DNA from: Chloroflexota bacterium
Lineage (GTDB): Bacteria; Chloroflexota; Anaerolineae; Aggregatilineales; J027
Assembly: GCA_013112715.1 (NCBI GenBank)
Contig: JABFGB010000021.1
Span: 1-64,000 of the forward strand
Reading direction: 5' to 3'
DNA: 64,000 bases
The position numbers and the translations under genes are program-made. This document shows, in pieces, positions 1-8,417 of the stretch. The stretch's first letter is position 1. Every line of letters begins with the position of its first letter. Below the pieces are notes generated by a model that worked only from the letters and a program-made list of their open reading frames with translations, was not told where the DNA came from and made no database searches.

Positions 1-2
1 CT

Positions 3-128
3 AATCGTTTGCATCGCTCCTTGGATGAGTTGCAGGCTTCAGTTGATGCTTTTATGCACACCCAACAGAATGTTTGGCATCACCCTGATCGTCTCTTGTT
101 CGCTGATCACTTTCGACTAGTGGCTTAG
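3..128 (+). CDS. C-terminal end of an unknown protein (truncated by window edge)
   Basis: An open frame runs in from the left edge and stops at TAG 126-128, giving 41 residues rich in His, Leu and Asp. The frame has no stop and ends 12 bases inside the 3' end of the opposite gene, so the two genes converge. The residues do not identify a family; a transposase-like or small accessory protein is possible because the next 3 kb look like an accessory patch, but this is inference. Only the tail is visible. Confidence 0.35.
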   Translation, partial: NRLHRSLDELQASVDAFMHTQQNVWHHPDRLLFADHFRLVA

Positions 129-365
129 TTCAAAATCCCCTTCCCCTTCAATACTTTTCTTTAGATTTCTCCAAGCAATATGCTTTTGCTTCGCCGTAGA
201 ACCTGAAACAATGTGAACCCAATCTCGGACAGCATAGAGCCGACGCCCATTCTCAGGGTCAATAAAATCCATTTTGCCCCCTAGTGATTGGATAATGATT
301 TCGGGAAGTGGAATTTGGGTTAATTCAGGGTCTTCGTTGAAATAGCGTTCTATGAGATTCATCAT
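117..365 (-). CDS. Small Bro/antirepressor-like protein (82 aa)
   Basis: The product is 82 residues. Its central part (about residues 40-70) reads LYAVRDWVHIVSG followed by AWRNLKKS, which resembles the N-terminal DNA-binding core of Bro/DinD-type proteins, where a conserved Trp precedes LK. The usual C-terminal domain is missing, so this is either a stand-alone minimal domain or a hypothetical protein with chance similarity. The gene is divergent from the HTH gene at 512, and an AT-rich inverted repeat lies between them, suggesting a shared control region. The start is ATG 363-365; a second ATG directly follows. Confidence 0.5.
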   Translation of the reverse strand: MMNLIERYFNEDPELTQIPLPEIIIQSLGGKMDFIDPENGRRLYAVRDWVHIVSGSTAKQKHIAWRNLKKSIEGEGDFELSH

Positions 366-389
366 GCACCTCTATATGTGTATAAAAAA

Positions 390-439
390 CATTTTGATGT
401 TTTTGATGTACATGATGATATACAAAAATATCAAAAATG
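390..439. promoter_or_regulatory. AT-rich imperfect inverted repeat, candidate operator
   Basis: Arms at 390-410 and 419-439 are near reverse complements of each other, both built on CATTTT-GAT-TTTTTG. The repeat sits in the divergent intergenic space between the Bro-like gene (minus) and the HTH gene (plus). A small HTH regulator next to such a palindrome commonly represses itself. The operator role is inferred from position and symmetry alone. Confidence 0.4.
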
Positions 440-511
440 CAAATTCCCATTTCTCTTGATATGCAAGCCGGAATGGTATATTTTTGAGAGAGATGGTAAG
501 GAGATTGAGTT

Positions 512-763
512 GTGAAAACAATTATCCGAAGCAGATTTAAAGAACACCTTTATCGTATGAGTTTGGAGAGGGGTGGTGAAACATTTACCCAAAAGCGGAT
601 AGCTGAAGAAACTGGGCTGATGCGAAAAACTGTTTCACTGTGGCTAGACATGCAAAAGCCCCTTGACCGCATAGATACCAGCGCGTTGATCGCCCTTTCA
701 AAATACGTGGGATGTCATCCATTGGATTTGTTGGTGGTGGAAGAAATGCCCAACGATAATTAA
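512..763 (+). CDS. Small XRE/Cro-like HTH transcriptional regulator (83 aa)
   Basis: The 83-residue product is essentially one Cro/C1-type helix-turn-helix: an initial helix (FKEHLYRMS), then FTQKRIAEETGLMRKTVSLW as helices 2-3, and the typical tail ALSKYVGCHPLDLLVVEE that closes such small regulators. The start is GTG 512, preceded at 8 bases by AAGGAG (497-502), a strong ribosome site. A paralogue follows at about 862-1098 with the same spacing of motifs, so the pair arose by duplication. It probably acts as a local repressor binding the palindrome at 390-439; that is inference. Confidence 0.8.
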   Translation: MKTIIRSRFKEHLYRMSLERGGETFTQKRIAEETGLMRKTVSLWLDMQKPLDRIDTSALIALSKYVGCHPLDLLVVEEMPNDN

Positions 764-810
764 GTTCACGCTTATGTCAAGAAAATCGCTTGAGTATGAA
801 CGGAGGTCGC

Positions 811-843
811 CCTCAATAAACCACAAGTTGAATTGATGCGGGC
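811..843 (+). pseudogene. Remnant of a macrodomain gene N-terminus
   Basis: Thirty-three bases here match the first codons of the intact macrodomain gene (2939-2971) at about 29 positions; both encode LNK-x-QV-x-LM. The frame is closed by TGA just upstream and TAG just downstream, so only a scrap is left. The simplest reading is that an ancestral tandem copy of the macrodomain gene was lost or rearranged, leaving its beginning between the two HTH paralogues. Confidence 0.5.
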
Positions 844-861
844 TTAGACAATACAAGGAGT

Positions 862-1098
862 ATTTATACCATCATCGTCAAGAATCGTTTTAAAGAATTA
901 CTTGCCCGGAAAGAGCGCCTAGAGGGACGCAGAATTTCGCGCCGCATGGTAGCAGAGGAAACAGGTATTTCGCTATCGAGTATTCAAGCCTATGCCAATA
1001 ACACTGTCACACGATTCGATGCGGATAAATTGGCAATCTTGTGTGAATACCTCGGTTGCGAAATTGGAGATTTGCTGGTGTTAGATGAGGTGGTGTAG
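862..1098 (+). CDS. Second small XRE-like HTH regulator, start codon missing or non-canonical
   Basis: The frame from 832 is open to TAG 1096-1098 and encodes a paralogue of the 512-763 regulator: NRFKELLARKE, then AEETGISLSSIQAY as the recognition region, ending LGCEIGDLLVLDE. No ATG, GTG or TTG exists in frame between the upstream stop (829-831) and residue M at 946, although AAGGAG stands at 855-860 in the correct place. Translation would need ATT 862 or ATC 871/874, or the gene is decayed at its start. The protein body shows no frameshift or stop, which argues for recent loss or genuine use of a rare start. The first conventional start (946) would remove the first helix. Confidence 0.5.
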   Translation: MYTIIVKNRFKELLARKERLEGRRISRRMVAEETGISLSSIQAYANNTVTRFDADKLAILCEYLGCEIGDLLVLDEVV

Positions 1099-1167
1099 CT
1101 TCATACCAGCCTCGTTTACGGGGTTTTCCACCCATAGCCAGATGGTTTGACGGTCTGGCGTCGGAAT

Positions 1168-2778
1168 CTAAAGAGAGCGGGCCAAACGAAAACCCTGATA
1201 GTGGTTCATCCTATCAGGATTGAACCAGTGGCGGACGGCAGCGCGGAGAAAGTCTGAATCGTCATACCTCCACGAGCCACCCCGCACCACGCGAGGCGAA
1301 TTAGTATTAATATTTATGCTATCTGTATCAAATTCCGTCAAACACCATTCCCAAACATTGCCACTCATATCCATAATCCCAAAGTGACTTGCCCCTTTGG
1401 GATATTGGGTGACGGGGGTGGTCTGACCCACATTTCGAGCAAAATTACAGCGATCTTTGTCGGGTGGTTCATTACCCCAAGGATACTGCCAGCCCGTATC
1501 ACCAATCGCGGCTCGTTGCCATTGCTGGTCGGTAGGCAGCAGGATTTTTTGTTGGGTGCGCTGTTCTAGCCAGCGGCAAAACGCGATGGCATCATACCAG
1601 CAAACATCCGTGCGGGGCAAGTCATCCCCCGCAAAAGCCGTATTGGCAGGAGATTGATGTTCTTTGCGCCATGCTTGGGCAAATTCGGAATAGTCCCACC
1701 ACTTGGTATTGGTATAGCCGTCTTTGGCATCTACAAAAGTTTGATACTGCTTGTTGGTGACAGGATATTTGGCAATTGCAAAATCGGGGATAGTGAAATT
1801 ACCCATACCATCTTCCAATTCGACCACTCCGCCGAGAATGTCAATCCATTCGAATGGGCCACCAATGACATCGCGCACGGCTTTGGAGAAGTCTACTTTG
1901 GGTGGTTGCGGTGCAACTTGGGCAACTAGCTTACCACCTAAATCATCGGGGTCATAATCAGGTTCAACCTGCCAAACTTGAACCAAGACGTCCCAAATTT
2001 CTTCGGCAGGCAGGCCGCGTTTTTTCATGCGCCGCGCAAAGCCATAAAGGTAATCCGCCATTTCACGCCGTCGCCGCTTTTCTTCCTCAATACGTAGGGT
2101 TTCTAAGATACGGGCTTCGCGCTGGCCTAAATCAACCGGAACGTTGACCCCCATCTCCCGGATTTTGGCGATCCAACCGAGGGCTTTGGGCCAATCGTGG
2201 CTCTGTTCGGCTTCCAAAAAATAATCAAAGGCATCATAGACACCGATAAAAGTATCCGCTTTCGGGGCGGCTTCAGTTGTCGGCTCAATTACCACCCTCG
2301 CAAGGCCCTGTGCAGCAATTTGGGTTTCCAAACTATGGGTGATGCGGTCAATGCGCTCCAAAATATCGCTACCATCGCGTAGTTGGGCAATATTGCGGTC
2401 AAAAATGGGACGAAGGCTAGGCGGGATTAAGGTCTCATCCGGCACACTGGCATCTTTGATACAAATTGGGGCAATGACTTTGCCGTGTTTGAGGGCTTCT
2501 TCTAATTCAATCCGCACATAATCCGGTTTGCCCGCCGCTGCTTTATCTTGCATCAGCTTTAGCCATTGTGGGCCGATCACAGCGACCACCGCATCGGCCT
2601 CACGGACTTTTTCGCGGATGAAATCTTCAAAACGGGCAAATTCGGGAATGGTGTCGAAATCCATGAACACATTTTCGCGCCCATAACGAATCATGAACCA
2701 TGTCCGCATATGCTGAACAAAATCGGCGTTATCCGCACGGCGATAATTGACAAAAAGTTTTAGCTGCTTTTCCGACAT
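1168..2778 (-). CDS. TIR domain fused to an FGE-sulfatase-like (C-type lectin fold) domain
   Basis: The 536-residue protein begins with a TIR domain (about 5-130): LFVNYRRAD is the first strand and box 1, and E91 in IELEEAL is in the position of the catalytic glutamate of TIR NAD-cleaving enzymes. A helical linker (about 180-285) follows, then an FGE-sulfatase domain (about 305-536) with the hallmarks YPVTNKQY, GNVWEW and RVVRGGSW. The two catalytic cysteines of true formylglycine-generating enzymes, expected after GGSW, are absent here (R and L instead), so this domain most likely binds rather than oxidises. In known systems such domains are used as variable recognition modules. The gene is divergent from a macrodomain gene, and ADP-ribose products of a TIR enzyme are natural macrodomain ligands. 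A role in immunity or signalling is inferred. AAAGG precedes the ATG by 6 bases. Confidence 0.85.
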   Translation of the reverse strand: MSEKQLKLFVNYRRADNADFVQHMRTWFMIRYGRENVFMDFDTIPEFARFEDFIREKVREADAVVAVIGPQWLKLMQDKAAAGKPDYVRIELEEALKHGKVIAPICIKDASVPDETLIPPSLRPIFDRNIAQLRDGSDILERIDRITHSLETQIAAQGLARVVIEPTTEAAPKADTFIGVYDAFDYFLEAEQSHDWPKALGWIAKIREMGVNVPVDLGQREARILETLRIEEEKRRRREMADYLYGFARRMKKRGLPAEEIWDVLVQVWQVEPDYDPDDLGGKLVAQVAPQPPKVDFSKAVRDVIGGPFEWIDILGGVVELEDGMGNFTIPDFAIAKYPVTNKQYQTFVDAKDGYTNTKWWDYSEFAQAWRKEHQSPANTAFAGDDLPRTDVCWYDAIAFCRWLEQRTQQKILLPTDQQWQRAAIGDTGWQYPWGNEPPDKDRCNFARNVGQTTPVTQYPKGASHFGIMDMSGNVWEWCLTEFDTDSININTNSPRVVRGGSWRYDDSDFLRAAVRHWFNPDRMNHYQGFRLARSL

Positions 2779-2927
2779 AACCAGCCTTTGGGGGACAAAT
2801 CTTTCTATGCAGAGTATGATACATTATGCCTACGATATGGCTTTATTGCAAACGATTTCCCTATGTTAATGCGGATACGGTACAATGCGGGTGTAGAATA
2901 GCGATAGGCCAGCATGAGGATTATGGG

Positions 2928-3512
2928 ATGGAATTTGTCCTCAATAAATTACAAGTTCAATTGATGCAGGGCGACATCACCGAACTAGACACCGATGCTA
3001 TCACCAATGCCGCCAACAGCTATCTCGTTTTGGGCGCAGGGGTGGCGGGGGCGATTGCACGCAAAGGTGGCCCATCTATCCAAGAAGAGTGTTACGCCAT
3101 CGGACACTGCGAGGTGGGCAAGGCAGCCATCACAGGCGGCGGCAACCTTAAAGCCAAATACGTGATTCATGCTGTTGGGCCGATGATGGGGGAAGGCGAT
3201 GAGCACGCCAAACTTGCCAGTACGTTTCGTTCGGTGTTGGAACTCGCCGAGGCCAATAAATTGCATTCTGTCGCTCTACCTGCGATTTCTACTGGAGTTT
3301 TTGGTTTCCCGGTGGCCGACTGTGCCGAGATTTTGGCAAAACAGATCATGGATTATTCGTTTGAAAAACGCGACTATCTTCAGCAGGTGGTGGTCTGTCT
3401 CTATGACCACCGTACCCATCAAATTTTTGAGGAGAAATTCATAACCGCGCTGGAGAATGTCGAAGGTGGCGGAAATGACAGCACCGTGCTGTTTCGAGAC
3501 GATGATGACTAA
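2928..3512 (+). CDS. Macrodomain protein (ADP-ribose binding/hydrolase, MacroD-type)
   Basis: From ATG 2928 the protein is 194 residues and consists of one macrodomain: QGDITELDTDAITNAANS is the first ligand loop, GAGVAGAIARKGG the second, and PAISTGVFGFP the phosphate-binding loop. These are the diagnostic ADP-ribose-binding motifs. The longer frame starting at 2826 is rejected because GAGGA at 2916-2920 lies 7 bases before ATG 2928 and the 34 extra residues resemble nothing. The C-terminus is acidic (ends DDDD). It is divergent from the TIR-FGE gene with 149 bases between starts, so the two may share control. Possible roles are hydrolysis or sensing of TIR-made ADP-ribose species. Confidence 0.88.
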   Translation: MEFVLNKLQVQLMQGDITELDTDAITNAANSYLVLGAGVAGAIARKGGPSIQEECYAIGHCEVGKAAITGGGNLKAKYVIHAVGPMMGEGDEHAKLASTFRSVLELAEANKLHSVALPAISTGVFGFPVADCAEILAKQIMDYSFEKRDYLQQVVVCLYDHRTHQIFEEKFITALENVEGGGNDSTVLFRDDDD

Positions 3513-3523
3513 AATGTTATGAA

Positions 3524-3543
3524 CAAGGCGCTTAAGCACCTTG
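3524..3543. terminator. 20-bp palindrome after the macrodomain gene
   Basis: CAAGG and CCTTG arms flank the self-complementary GCTTAAGC. It lies 12 bases after the macrodomain stop and lacks a run of T, so it is a weak terminator at best, or an operator for the polysaccharide operon that begins at 3642. Part of it (TTAAGCAC) recurs at 3559-3566. Confidence 0.35.
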
Positions 3544-3641
3544 CTTGAGAAGTGTATTTAAGCACGGTATTTTGTGGTACACTTCCACGCCGGATTTTTC
3601 TCTCATGTTTTCATTCATTACCAATTAAAAGGGGCGTCAAA

Positions 3642-4592
3642 TTGCGCGTACTCATTACAGGCGGGGCTGGCTTCCTCGGCTCACATCTCTGTGACCGTTT
3701 TTTGAAAGAGGGTTACGAAGTTGTCGCGCTGGACAACTTTATCACGGGTAGTATAGACAACATCGCCCATCTTGCAGGCAACCCGAAATTTAAATTTATT
3801 CGGCACGATGTTTCTAATTACATCTTTGTGGATGGCCCGATTGACGCGGTGCTGCATTTCGCCTCACCCGCCAGCCCACCCGGTTATTTAAAATATCCCA
3901 TTCAGACCCTGAAGGTCGGCGCATTGGGAACACATAATGCCCTCGGCGTGGCAAAGGCCAAAGGCGCACGCTTTTTGTTGGCCTCGACCTCCGAAATCTA
4001 TGGCGATCCGCTGGTTCACCCCCAAACCGAAGACTACAATGGCAATGTTGACCCGATTGGCCCACGCGGGGTGTATGATGAAGCCAAGCGTTTTGCTGAA
4101 GCCCTGACGATGGCCTATCACAATGAACATGGGGTCAGAACCCGCATCGTGCGTATCTTTAATACCTATGGCCCGCGTATGTCATTGGATGATGGTCGGG
4201 TTGTGCCTAATTTCATAGCACAGGCTCTACACGGCGAACCCTTGACTGTCTACGGCGAAGGGACACAGACCCGTAGTTTCTGTTTCTATTCTGATCTGAT
4301 TGAAGGCCTTTATCGCCTATTGAACAGCGATTATCACATGCCCGTCAACATCGGCAACCCCTACACCGAAATGACCATGCTGGAATTGGCTGAATTGGTC
4401 AATCGCATCAGCGGCAGCAAGGGCGGTATCGTCATCAAGAAAGAGATGCGGATTGCAGGCGACCCACAAGTACGGCAACCTGACATCACCCGTGCGCGTG
4501 AGGTGCTGGATTGGGAACCAAAGGTCAAGTTTGAAGAGGGCCTCCAAGAAACCTTCGCCTTTTTCCAAAAGAAAGTTCATGCGAACCGCTAA
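3642..4592 (+). CDS. UDP-glucuronate decarboxylase-like NAD-dependent epimerase/dehydratase
   Basis: The product is an extended SDR of 316 residues from TTG 3642. It has the NAD-binding GGAGFLGSH at the N-terminus, [11 protein letters not shown] typical of the UDP-xylose synthase branch, and the catalytic YDEAK with TS(T)SEIYG upstream. Family members convert UDP-glucuronate to UDP-xylose, supplying sugar for extracellular polysaccharide. TTG 3642 is preferred over the upstream ATG 3552 because AGGGG lies 7 bases before it and the Rossmann strand starts at once, as in the family. It is the first gene of a sugar-polymer operon and overlaps the next gene by 14 bases. Confidence 0.88.
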   Translation: MRVLITGGAGFLGSHLCDRFLKEGYEVVALDNFITGSIDNIAHLAGNPKFKFIRHDVSNYIFVDGPIDAVLHFASPASPPGYLKYPIQTLKVGALGTHNALGVAKAKGARFLLASTSEIYGDPLVHPQTEDYNGNVDPIGPRGVYDEAKRFAEALTMAYHNEHGVRTRIVRIFNTYGPRMSLDDGRVVPNFIAQALHGEPLTVYGEGTQTRSFCFYSDLIEGLYRLLNSDYHMPVNIGNPYTEMTMLELAELVNRISGSKGGIVIKKEMRIAGDPQVRQPDITRAREVLDWEPKVKFEEGLQETFAFFQKKVHANR

Positions 4593-6063
4593 CTGGGCAT
4601 TCCCCACCTTCCCAACGTGGGGCTGGTTGGGGCTGGCAGTTGTCAGCGGTGTGTTGATCGCTGCCTTGCCCCTCACCCTCGTAACCGCCTTGATCGGCGC
4701 AGTCTTGCTCATCATTTTGATGCTCATTGAGCCGTCCCTCGCGCTGGTGATGTTGATGTGTGTTGCACCTCTCAAGACCTTGATTGAAACGGAGGCGACC
4801 TTCAATTTGCCCGCTGACCCCGGACAATTGGCACTGGTGATGGTAGTGGTAATTTGGGGATTGCGCAAAATCGCAGACCGGGAGGCGTTTGTTCAATCAG
4901 CCCATCAACACGGCCTTGCCCTGTATATCGGCTTGGCAATATTTCTAGGGGCGACGTTATTGACTCTCCCCAATGCCTATTCATTGGGGCATGGCATCAG
5001 TGAATGGGTGAAATGGGCCGAAATCGCGCTGCTGGCCTATATGGTCGCGGATTTTGCCGAAAAACGCTGGCAGTGGATTTTGTTTGGTGTACTGCTGGCG
5101 GCAGTGATACAGGCCATTATCGGCATTTATCAATTTCGCGGCGGGTCGGGTGCGGCTCATTTGTGGATTTTAGATTATCGCTATTTCCGCGCATTCGGCA
5201 CGTTTGGACAACCCAATCCATTTGGGGCTTTGATGGGCTTAACTTTACCTTTGGCCCTCGGCACGACATGGGGGTATTTGATTAGCGCATGGCAGCATCG
5301 GCAGGAATCGGCCCGCTGGAAAACCGATGTTTCGCTAATGGGCGTTTATGCGGTGATGGCAGGCATCATACTAGCTGGACTCTTGGTATCATGGAGTCGC
5401 GGGGCATGGATTGGCTTTGCTGCTGCTGCTGTCGTGATGATCTGGCTGACCCCGCCCAAATTCTGGCAGGGCACATTGGCAATGGTCATTGTAGGTAGCC
5501 TTTTTGTCGGATTGTGGTCAGCAGGACTGTTGCCAGTCAGCATTAGTGACCGTATCACCAGTTTTACCGAGGATTTTTCGGGTTTTAAAGATATGCGAGG
5601 CGCGGTGATTAACGATGACAATTTTGCAGTTGTCGAGCGTTTGGCGCATTGGCAAGCCGCTGTGCGGATGGCGGAGGAACGTCCGTTGTTAGGGGTTGGT
5701 TTCGGAAATTATGAGGCTGCTTATGAAAAATTTATGTTGGTCAACTGGCCTCTTGCTTTAGGCCACGCACACAATTATTATTTAAACCTTCTGGCAGAAA
5801 CAGGCATTATCGGTTTAATCGCCTATCTGGTCATGGGCGTTGTGATTATCTGCCTGACCTTTGGGGCTATTCAGAATGCCAGCACGCCAATTGAGCGCGG
5901 TATGGCCGTCGGGTTGATGGGTATCTGGACACATTTGAGTATTCACAGCCTGTTTGACAAGTTATATGTCAACAATCTGTTTTTGGTGATCGGGGTACTG
6001 CTGGGATTATTGGCAGTCCTGCTGAGTCGTTCTAAGCAATCAATCGTCCGTATCAGTAATTGA
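4579..6063 (+). CDS. O-antigen ligase/polymerase family membrane protein (Wzy/WaaL-like)
   Basis: From ATG 4579 the product has 494 residues and about a dozen hydrophobic segments. The large outward loop holds SWSRGAWIG and then [12 protein letters not shown] followed by [14 protein letters not shown], the Wzy_C signature where H and R residues handle the polyprenyl-linked sugar. It would polymerise or transfer polysaccharide at the membrane. The start overlaps the end of the decarboxylase-like gene by 14 bases, implying translational coupling; the longer frame from 4453 lies inside that gene and is discounted. Confidence 0.88.
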   Translation: MRTANWAFPTFPTWGWLGLAVVSGVLIAALPLTLVTALIGAVLLIILMLIEPSLALVMLMCVAPLKTLIETEATFNLPADPGQLALVMVVVIWGLRKIADREAFVQSAHQHGLALYIGLAIFLGATLLTLPNAYSLGHGISEWVKWAEIALLAYMVADFAEKRWQWILFGVLLAAVIQAIIGIYQFRGGSGAAHLWILDYRYFRAFGTFGQPNPFGALMGLTLPLALGTTWGYLISAWQHRQESARWKTDVSLMGVYAVMAGIILAGLLVSWSRGAWIGFAAAAVVMIWLTPPKFWQGTLAMVIVGSLFVGLWSAGLLPVSISDRITSFTEDFSGFKDMRGAVINDDNFAVVERLAHWQAAVRMAEERPLLGVGFGNYEAAYEKFMLVNWPLALGHAHNYYLNLLAETGIIGLIAYLVMGVVIICLTFGAIQNASTPIERGMAVGLMGIWTHLSIHSLFDKLYVNNLFLVIGVLLGLLAVLLSRSKQSIVRISN

Positions 6064-6073
6064 GGGTTGGTCA

Positions 6074-6697
6074 TTGTCTACCGCAGTTAATACTCATCCA
6101 GCGGAGGAAGTCAAAATTTCTCGCCGAATTCATTCCCCCATTGACCCGTTCATCGTATTCATTTCGCGGCGTTTTGGTTCCAAAGCCAAAGAAGTCGAGC
6201 GTTTTCTGAAATTTGCCATTGTCGGTACGATTGGGGCAGTGGTGGATTTTGGCACGCTCAATCTTTTGCAACACAGCCTGCTTCATCCCGAAGGCCCAAA
6301 TGAACAATTACATGTCGCAATGGCATCCGGGATTGCATTTACGGCGGCGGTTGCCAGTAATTTCTTTTGGAATCGCTATTGGACTTATCCCGACTCCCGT
6401 TCGCGGCATGTAGGGCTGCAATTGGTGCAGTTCTTTTTTATCAACACAGTTGCTGTCGTTGCCCGCTTGATTTTCGTTAGCTTGGTCTATTCCCCGTTGG
6501 GGCAATTTGCCGAAAGCCTCTTAGGACATCCTGATGTCGAAAGGGCAGTCGCAAATCGGTTGGGTACCAATCTTGCACAGGCGATTGCAGTGGGCTTGGC
6601 GATGTTCTGGAACTTCTTTATGAACCGCTATTGGACATACAACGACGTAGACAAACATCATCACAAACCCGCATCTGATTCTCTTGCGGCTGAGTAA
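6074..6697 (+). CDS. GtrA-family membrane protein
   Basis: The 207-residue protein has four hydrophobic segments; FAIVGTIGAVVDFGTLNLL marks the first, and FFWNRYWTY and its repeat FFMNRYWTY follow segments two and four, the hallmark of GtrA proteins. These move or help move polyprenyl-phosphate-linked sugars across the membrane. It starts at TTG 6074 ten bases after the ligase gene and its stop directly abuts the next start. The N-terminal 45 residues are a polar, basic extension longer than in most GtrA proteins, and the C-terminus is His-rich. Confidence 0.88.
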   Translation: MSTAVNTHPAEEVKISRRIHSPIDPFIVFISRRFGSKAKEVERFLKFAIVGTIGAVVDFGTLNLLQHSLLHPEGPNEQLHVAMASGIAFTAAVASNFFWNRYWTYPDSRSRHVGLQLVQFFFINTVAVVARLIFVSLVYSPLGQFAESLLGHPDVERAVANRLGTNLAQAIAVGLAMFWNFFMNRYWTYNDVDKHHHKPASDSLAAE

Positions 6698-7852
6698 ATG
6701 CTCAGTGACCGACCCATTGCCATTGACTATACCGCTGCCCATGAACAAGGGGCGGGTATTGGTCGGCTTGTACGTGATCTTATCGGGGGCTTGGCGGCGC
6801 TAGATCGTCAAACCCCGTATAAATTGTTTGTTGCCGGGGCGGAAAAATCCAAACTCCCTCCCATCCCCGGCCCGAATTTCACATGGAAAGCCACCCATAT
6901 CAGCCCGCTGTGGTTTGCCCGACTCTGGCATCGTGCCCAAGTGCCGTTGGTCGTGGAGTCTTTTGTTGGCCCGGTGGCACTGTTCCACGCGACGGATTTT
7001 ACGCTACCCCCAACACTGCCTAGCACCAAAACGATTTTGACCGTGCATGACCTCTCCTTTGTTCGTACTCCGGAGACCACGCCGCCTGTCCTCAAAATAT
7101 ATCTGGATAAGGTCGTGCCGCGTTCAGTGCGCCGTGCCGATCATGTAATTGCCGATTCCCAAGCGACTAAAGATGATTTAATCGAACTCTATGGCACGCC
7201 GCCAGATAAGATTTCGGTGGTACTCAGTGGGGTCAGTCCGCGCTATGTGCCGATTGTTGATTCCGCCCAACTCAATGCCGTGCGTCAGCGTTATCACATC
7301 CCCGAAGGCCGCCGCTACATTTTTTCAATTGGCACGGTTCAGCCGCGCAAAAATTATGGACGATTGATGGAAGCACTAGCGATGCTTGGGCCAGCATTTG
7401 AGGATGTGATTCTGGTGATCGCGGGGGGCAAGGGCTGGCTGGATAACCCCATATTTGAAACGGTCAAACGTTTGGGCCTCGAAGATCGGGTGTTTTTCAC
7501 TGGATTTGTAGAGGATGCTGACGTGCCTGCTTTGTACAGCGGGGCCACGTTGACGGCCTATCCTTCGTTGTATGAGGGGTTCGGTTTTCCGGTAGCCGAG
7601 TCTATGGCGTGCGGTACACCGGTCGTAACATCAACCGTATCCTCCATGCCGGAGGTTGCGGGAGATGCCGCGTTGTTGGTTGACCCGTATAATAGTGAAG
7701 CAATTGCTGATGCGCTGCGCCGTTTATTGGATGATGTTGACCTCCATAAACGTCTAAAACTGGCCGGATTGGAACAAGCGCAGCAGTTTACATGGGAAAA
7801 ATCCGCCCAAACATTGCAGGCGATTTATCAGAAAGTGCTTAACCATGCCTAA
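6698..7852 (+). CDS. Glycosyltransferase family 4 (GT-B fold)
   Basis: The product of 384 residues is a GT-B glycosyltransferase. The C-terminal half carries the nucleotide-sugar site: SIGTVQPRKNYGRLMEAL, VIAGGKGW, and the E-x7-E motif in YEGFGFPVAES at about residue 292, followed by ACGTPVVTS. DYTAAHEQGAGIGRLVRDL near the N-terminus resembles mannosyltransferases of this family. It begins at ATG 6698 exactly after the GtrA stop, so the two are co-translated. It probably adds a hexose to the polymer assembled by the neighbours; the sugar is unknown. Confidence 0.9.
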   Translation: MLSDRPIAIDYTAAHEQGAGIGRLVRDLIGGLAALDRQTPYKLFVAGAEKSKLPPIPGPNFTWKATHISPLWFARLWHRAQVPLVVESFVGPVALFHATDFTLPPTLPSTKTILTVHDLSFVRTPETTPPVLKIYLDKVVPRSVRRADHVIADSQATKDDLIELYGTPPDKISVVLSGVSPRYVPIVDSAQLNAVRQRYHIPEGRRYIFSIGTVQPRKNYGRLMEALAMLGPAFEDVILVIAGGKGWLDNPIFETVKRLGLEDRVFFTGFVEDADVPALYSGATLTAYPSLYEGFGFPVAESMACGTPVVTSTVSSMPEVAGDAALLVDPYNSEAIADALRRLLDDVDLHKRLKLAGLEQAQQFTWEKSAQTLQAIYQKVLNHA

Positions 7853-8414
7853 ATTTGCCAATGCTCTGCACGATGTCCAACGCAAAACGCAGGAACAGAG
7901 CTTGATGAAACCCAAGACCCCTGCGGAATCCGCCGTCACGCTCAGTGACCTCATGGGGCCGCAAGATGCCAATGGCCTCGGCAATGTACACGGTGGGGTC
8001 ATCATGAAGCGGGTGGATGAAGCTGGTGCGTTAGCGGCCATGCGCCACGCCGGGTCGCCCGTCGTCACCGTACAAATTGACTCCATGACCTTTCGCAAAC
8101 CGATCTTAATCGGGTATTTGGTCATGATTTATGCTGAACTGACTTATGTCGGGCGGACTTCAATGGAAGTGCGGGTCGAGGTCAAGGCCGAGCATCCCTA
8201 CACCGGGGAGGTCACTGAAACCAACACCGCGTATCTGGTTTATGTGGCGTTGGACGAAGAAGGCCGCCCCCGCGACGTGCCCCGCTTACAGCCCGAAAAT
8301 GAAGCACAGGCCCTCCGCATGGAACAAGCCAAAATTCGCCAGAAGTTCCGCAAAGAACAGTTGGAACATGAAGCCGAAATTTTGCGCTTAAACGAGGCTG
8401 AAAGAGGCAAATAA
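7845..8414 (+). CDS. Acyl-CoA thioesterase (hotdog fold, YciA/BFIT-like)
   Basis: The 189-residue protein has the hotdog thioesterase core: DANGLGNVHGGVIMKRVDE, in which the Asn/His-Gly-Gly loop and following Asp form the active site, then VTVQIDSMTFRKPI and TNTAYLVYVALDE. Such enzymes hydrolyse acyl-CoA. The last 45 residues are a charged helix (EMEQAKIRQKFRKEQ-like) not required by the fold. ATG 7845 overlaps the glycosyltransferase by 8 bases; ATG 7905 (residue 21) is an alternative start with AGGAA upstream and would match typical family length better. Confidence 0.85.
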   Translation: MPKFANALHDVQRKTQEQSLMKPKTPAESAVTLSDLMGPQDANGLGNVHGGVIMKRVDEAGALAAMRHAGSPVVTVQIDSMTFRKPILIGYLVMIYAELTYVGRTSMEVRVEVKAEHPYTGEVTETNTAYLVYVALDEEGRPRDVPRLQPENEAQALRMEQAKIRQKFRKEQLEHEAEILRLNEAERGK

Positions 8415-8417
8415 TCC

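Noticed and set aside
1384-2763. Several plus-strand frames opposite the TIR-FGE gene
   Set aside because: They are shadows of the minus-strand coding sequence; their predicted products have no recognisable motif and the minus frame is fully coherent.
2826-2927. N-terminal extension of the macrodomain protein
   Set aside because: A strong ribosome site precedes ATG 2928 and the extension has no family likeness.
1-3600. Prophage or intact insertion sequence
   Set aside because: No integrase, structural phage gene, or terminal inverted repeats with a full transposase were seen; only fragments and small regulators.
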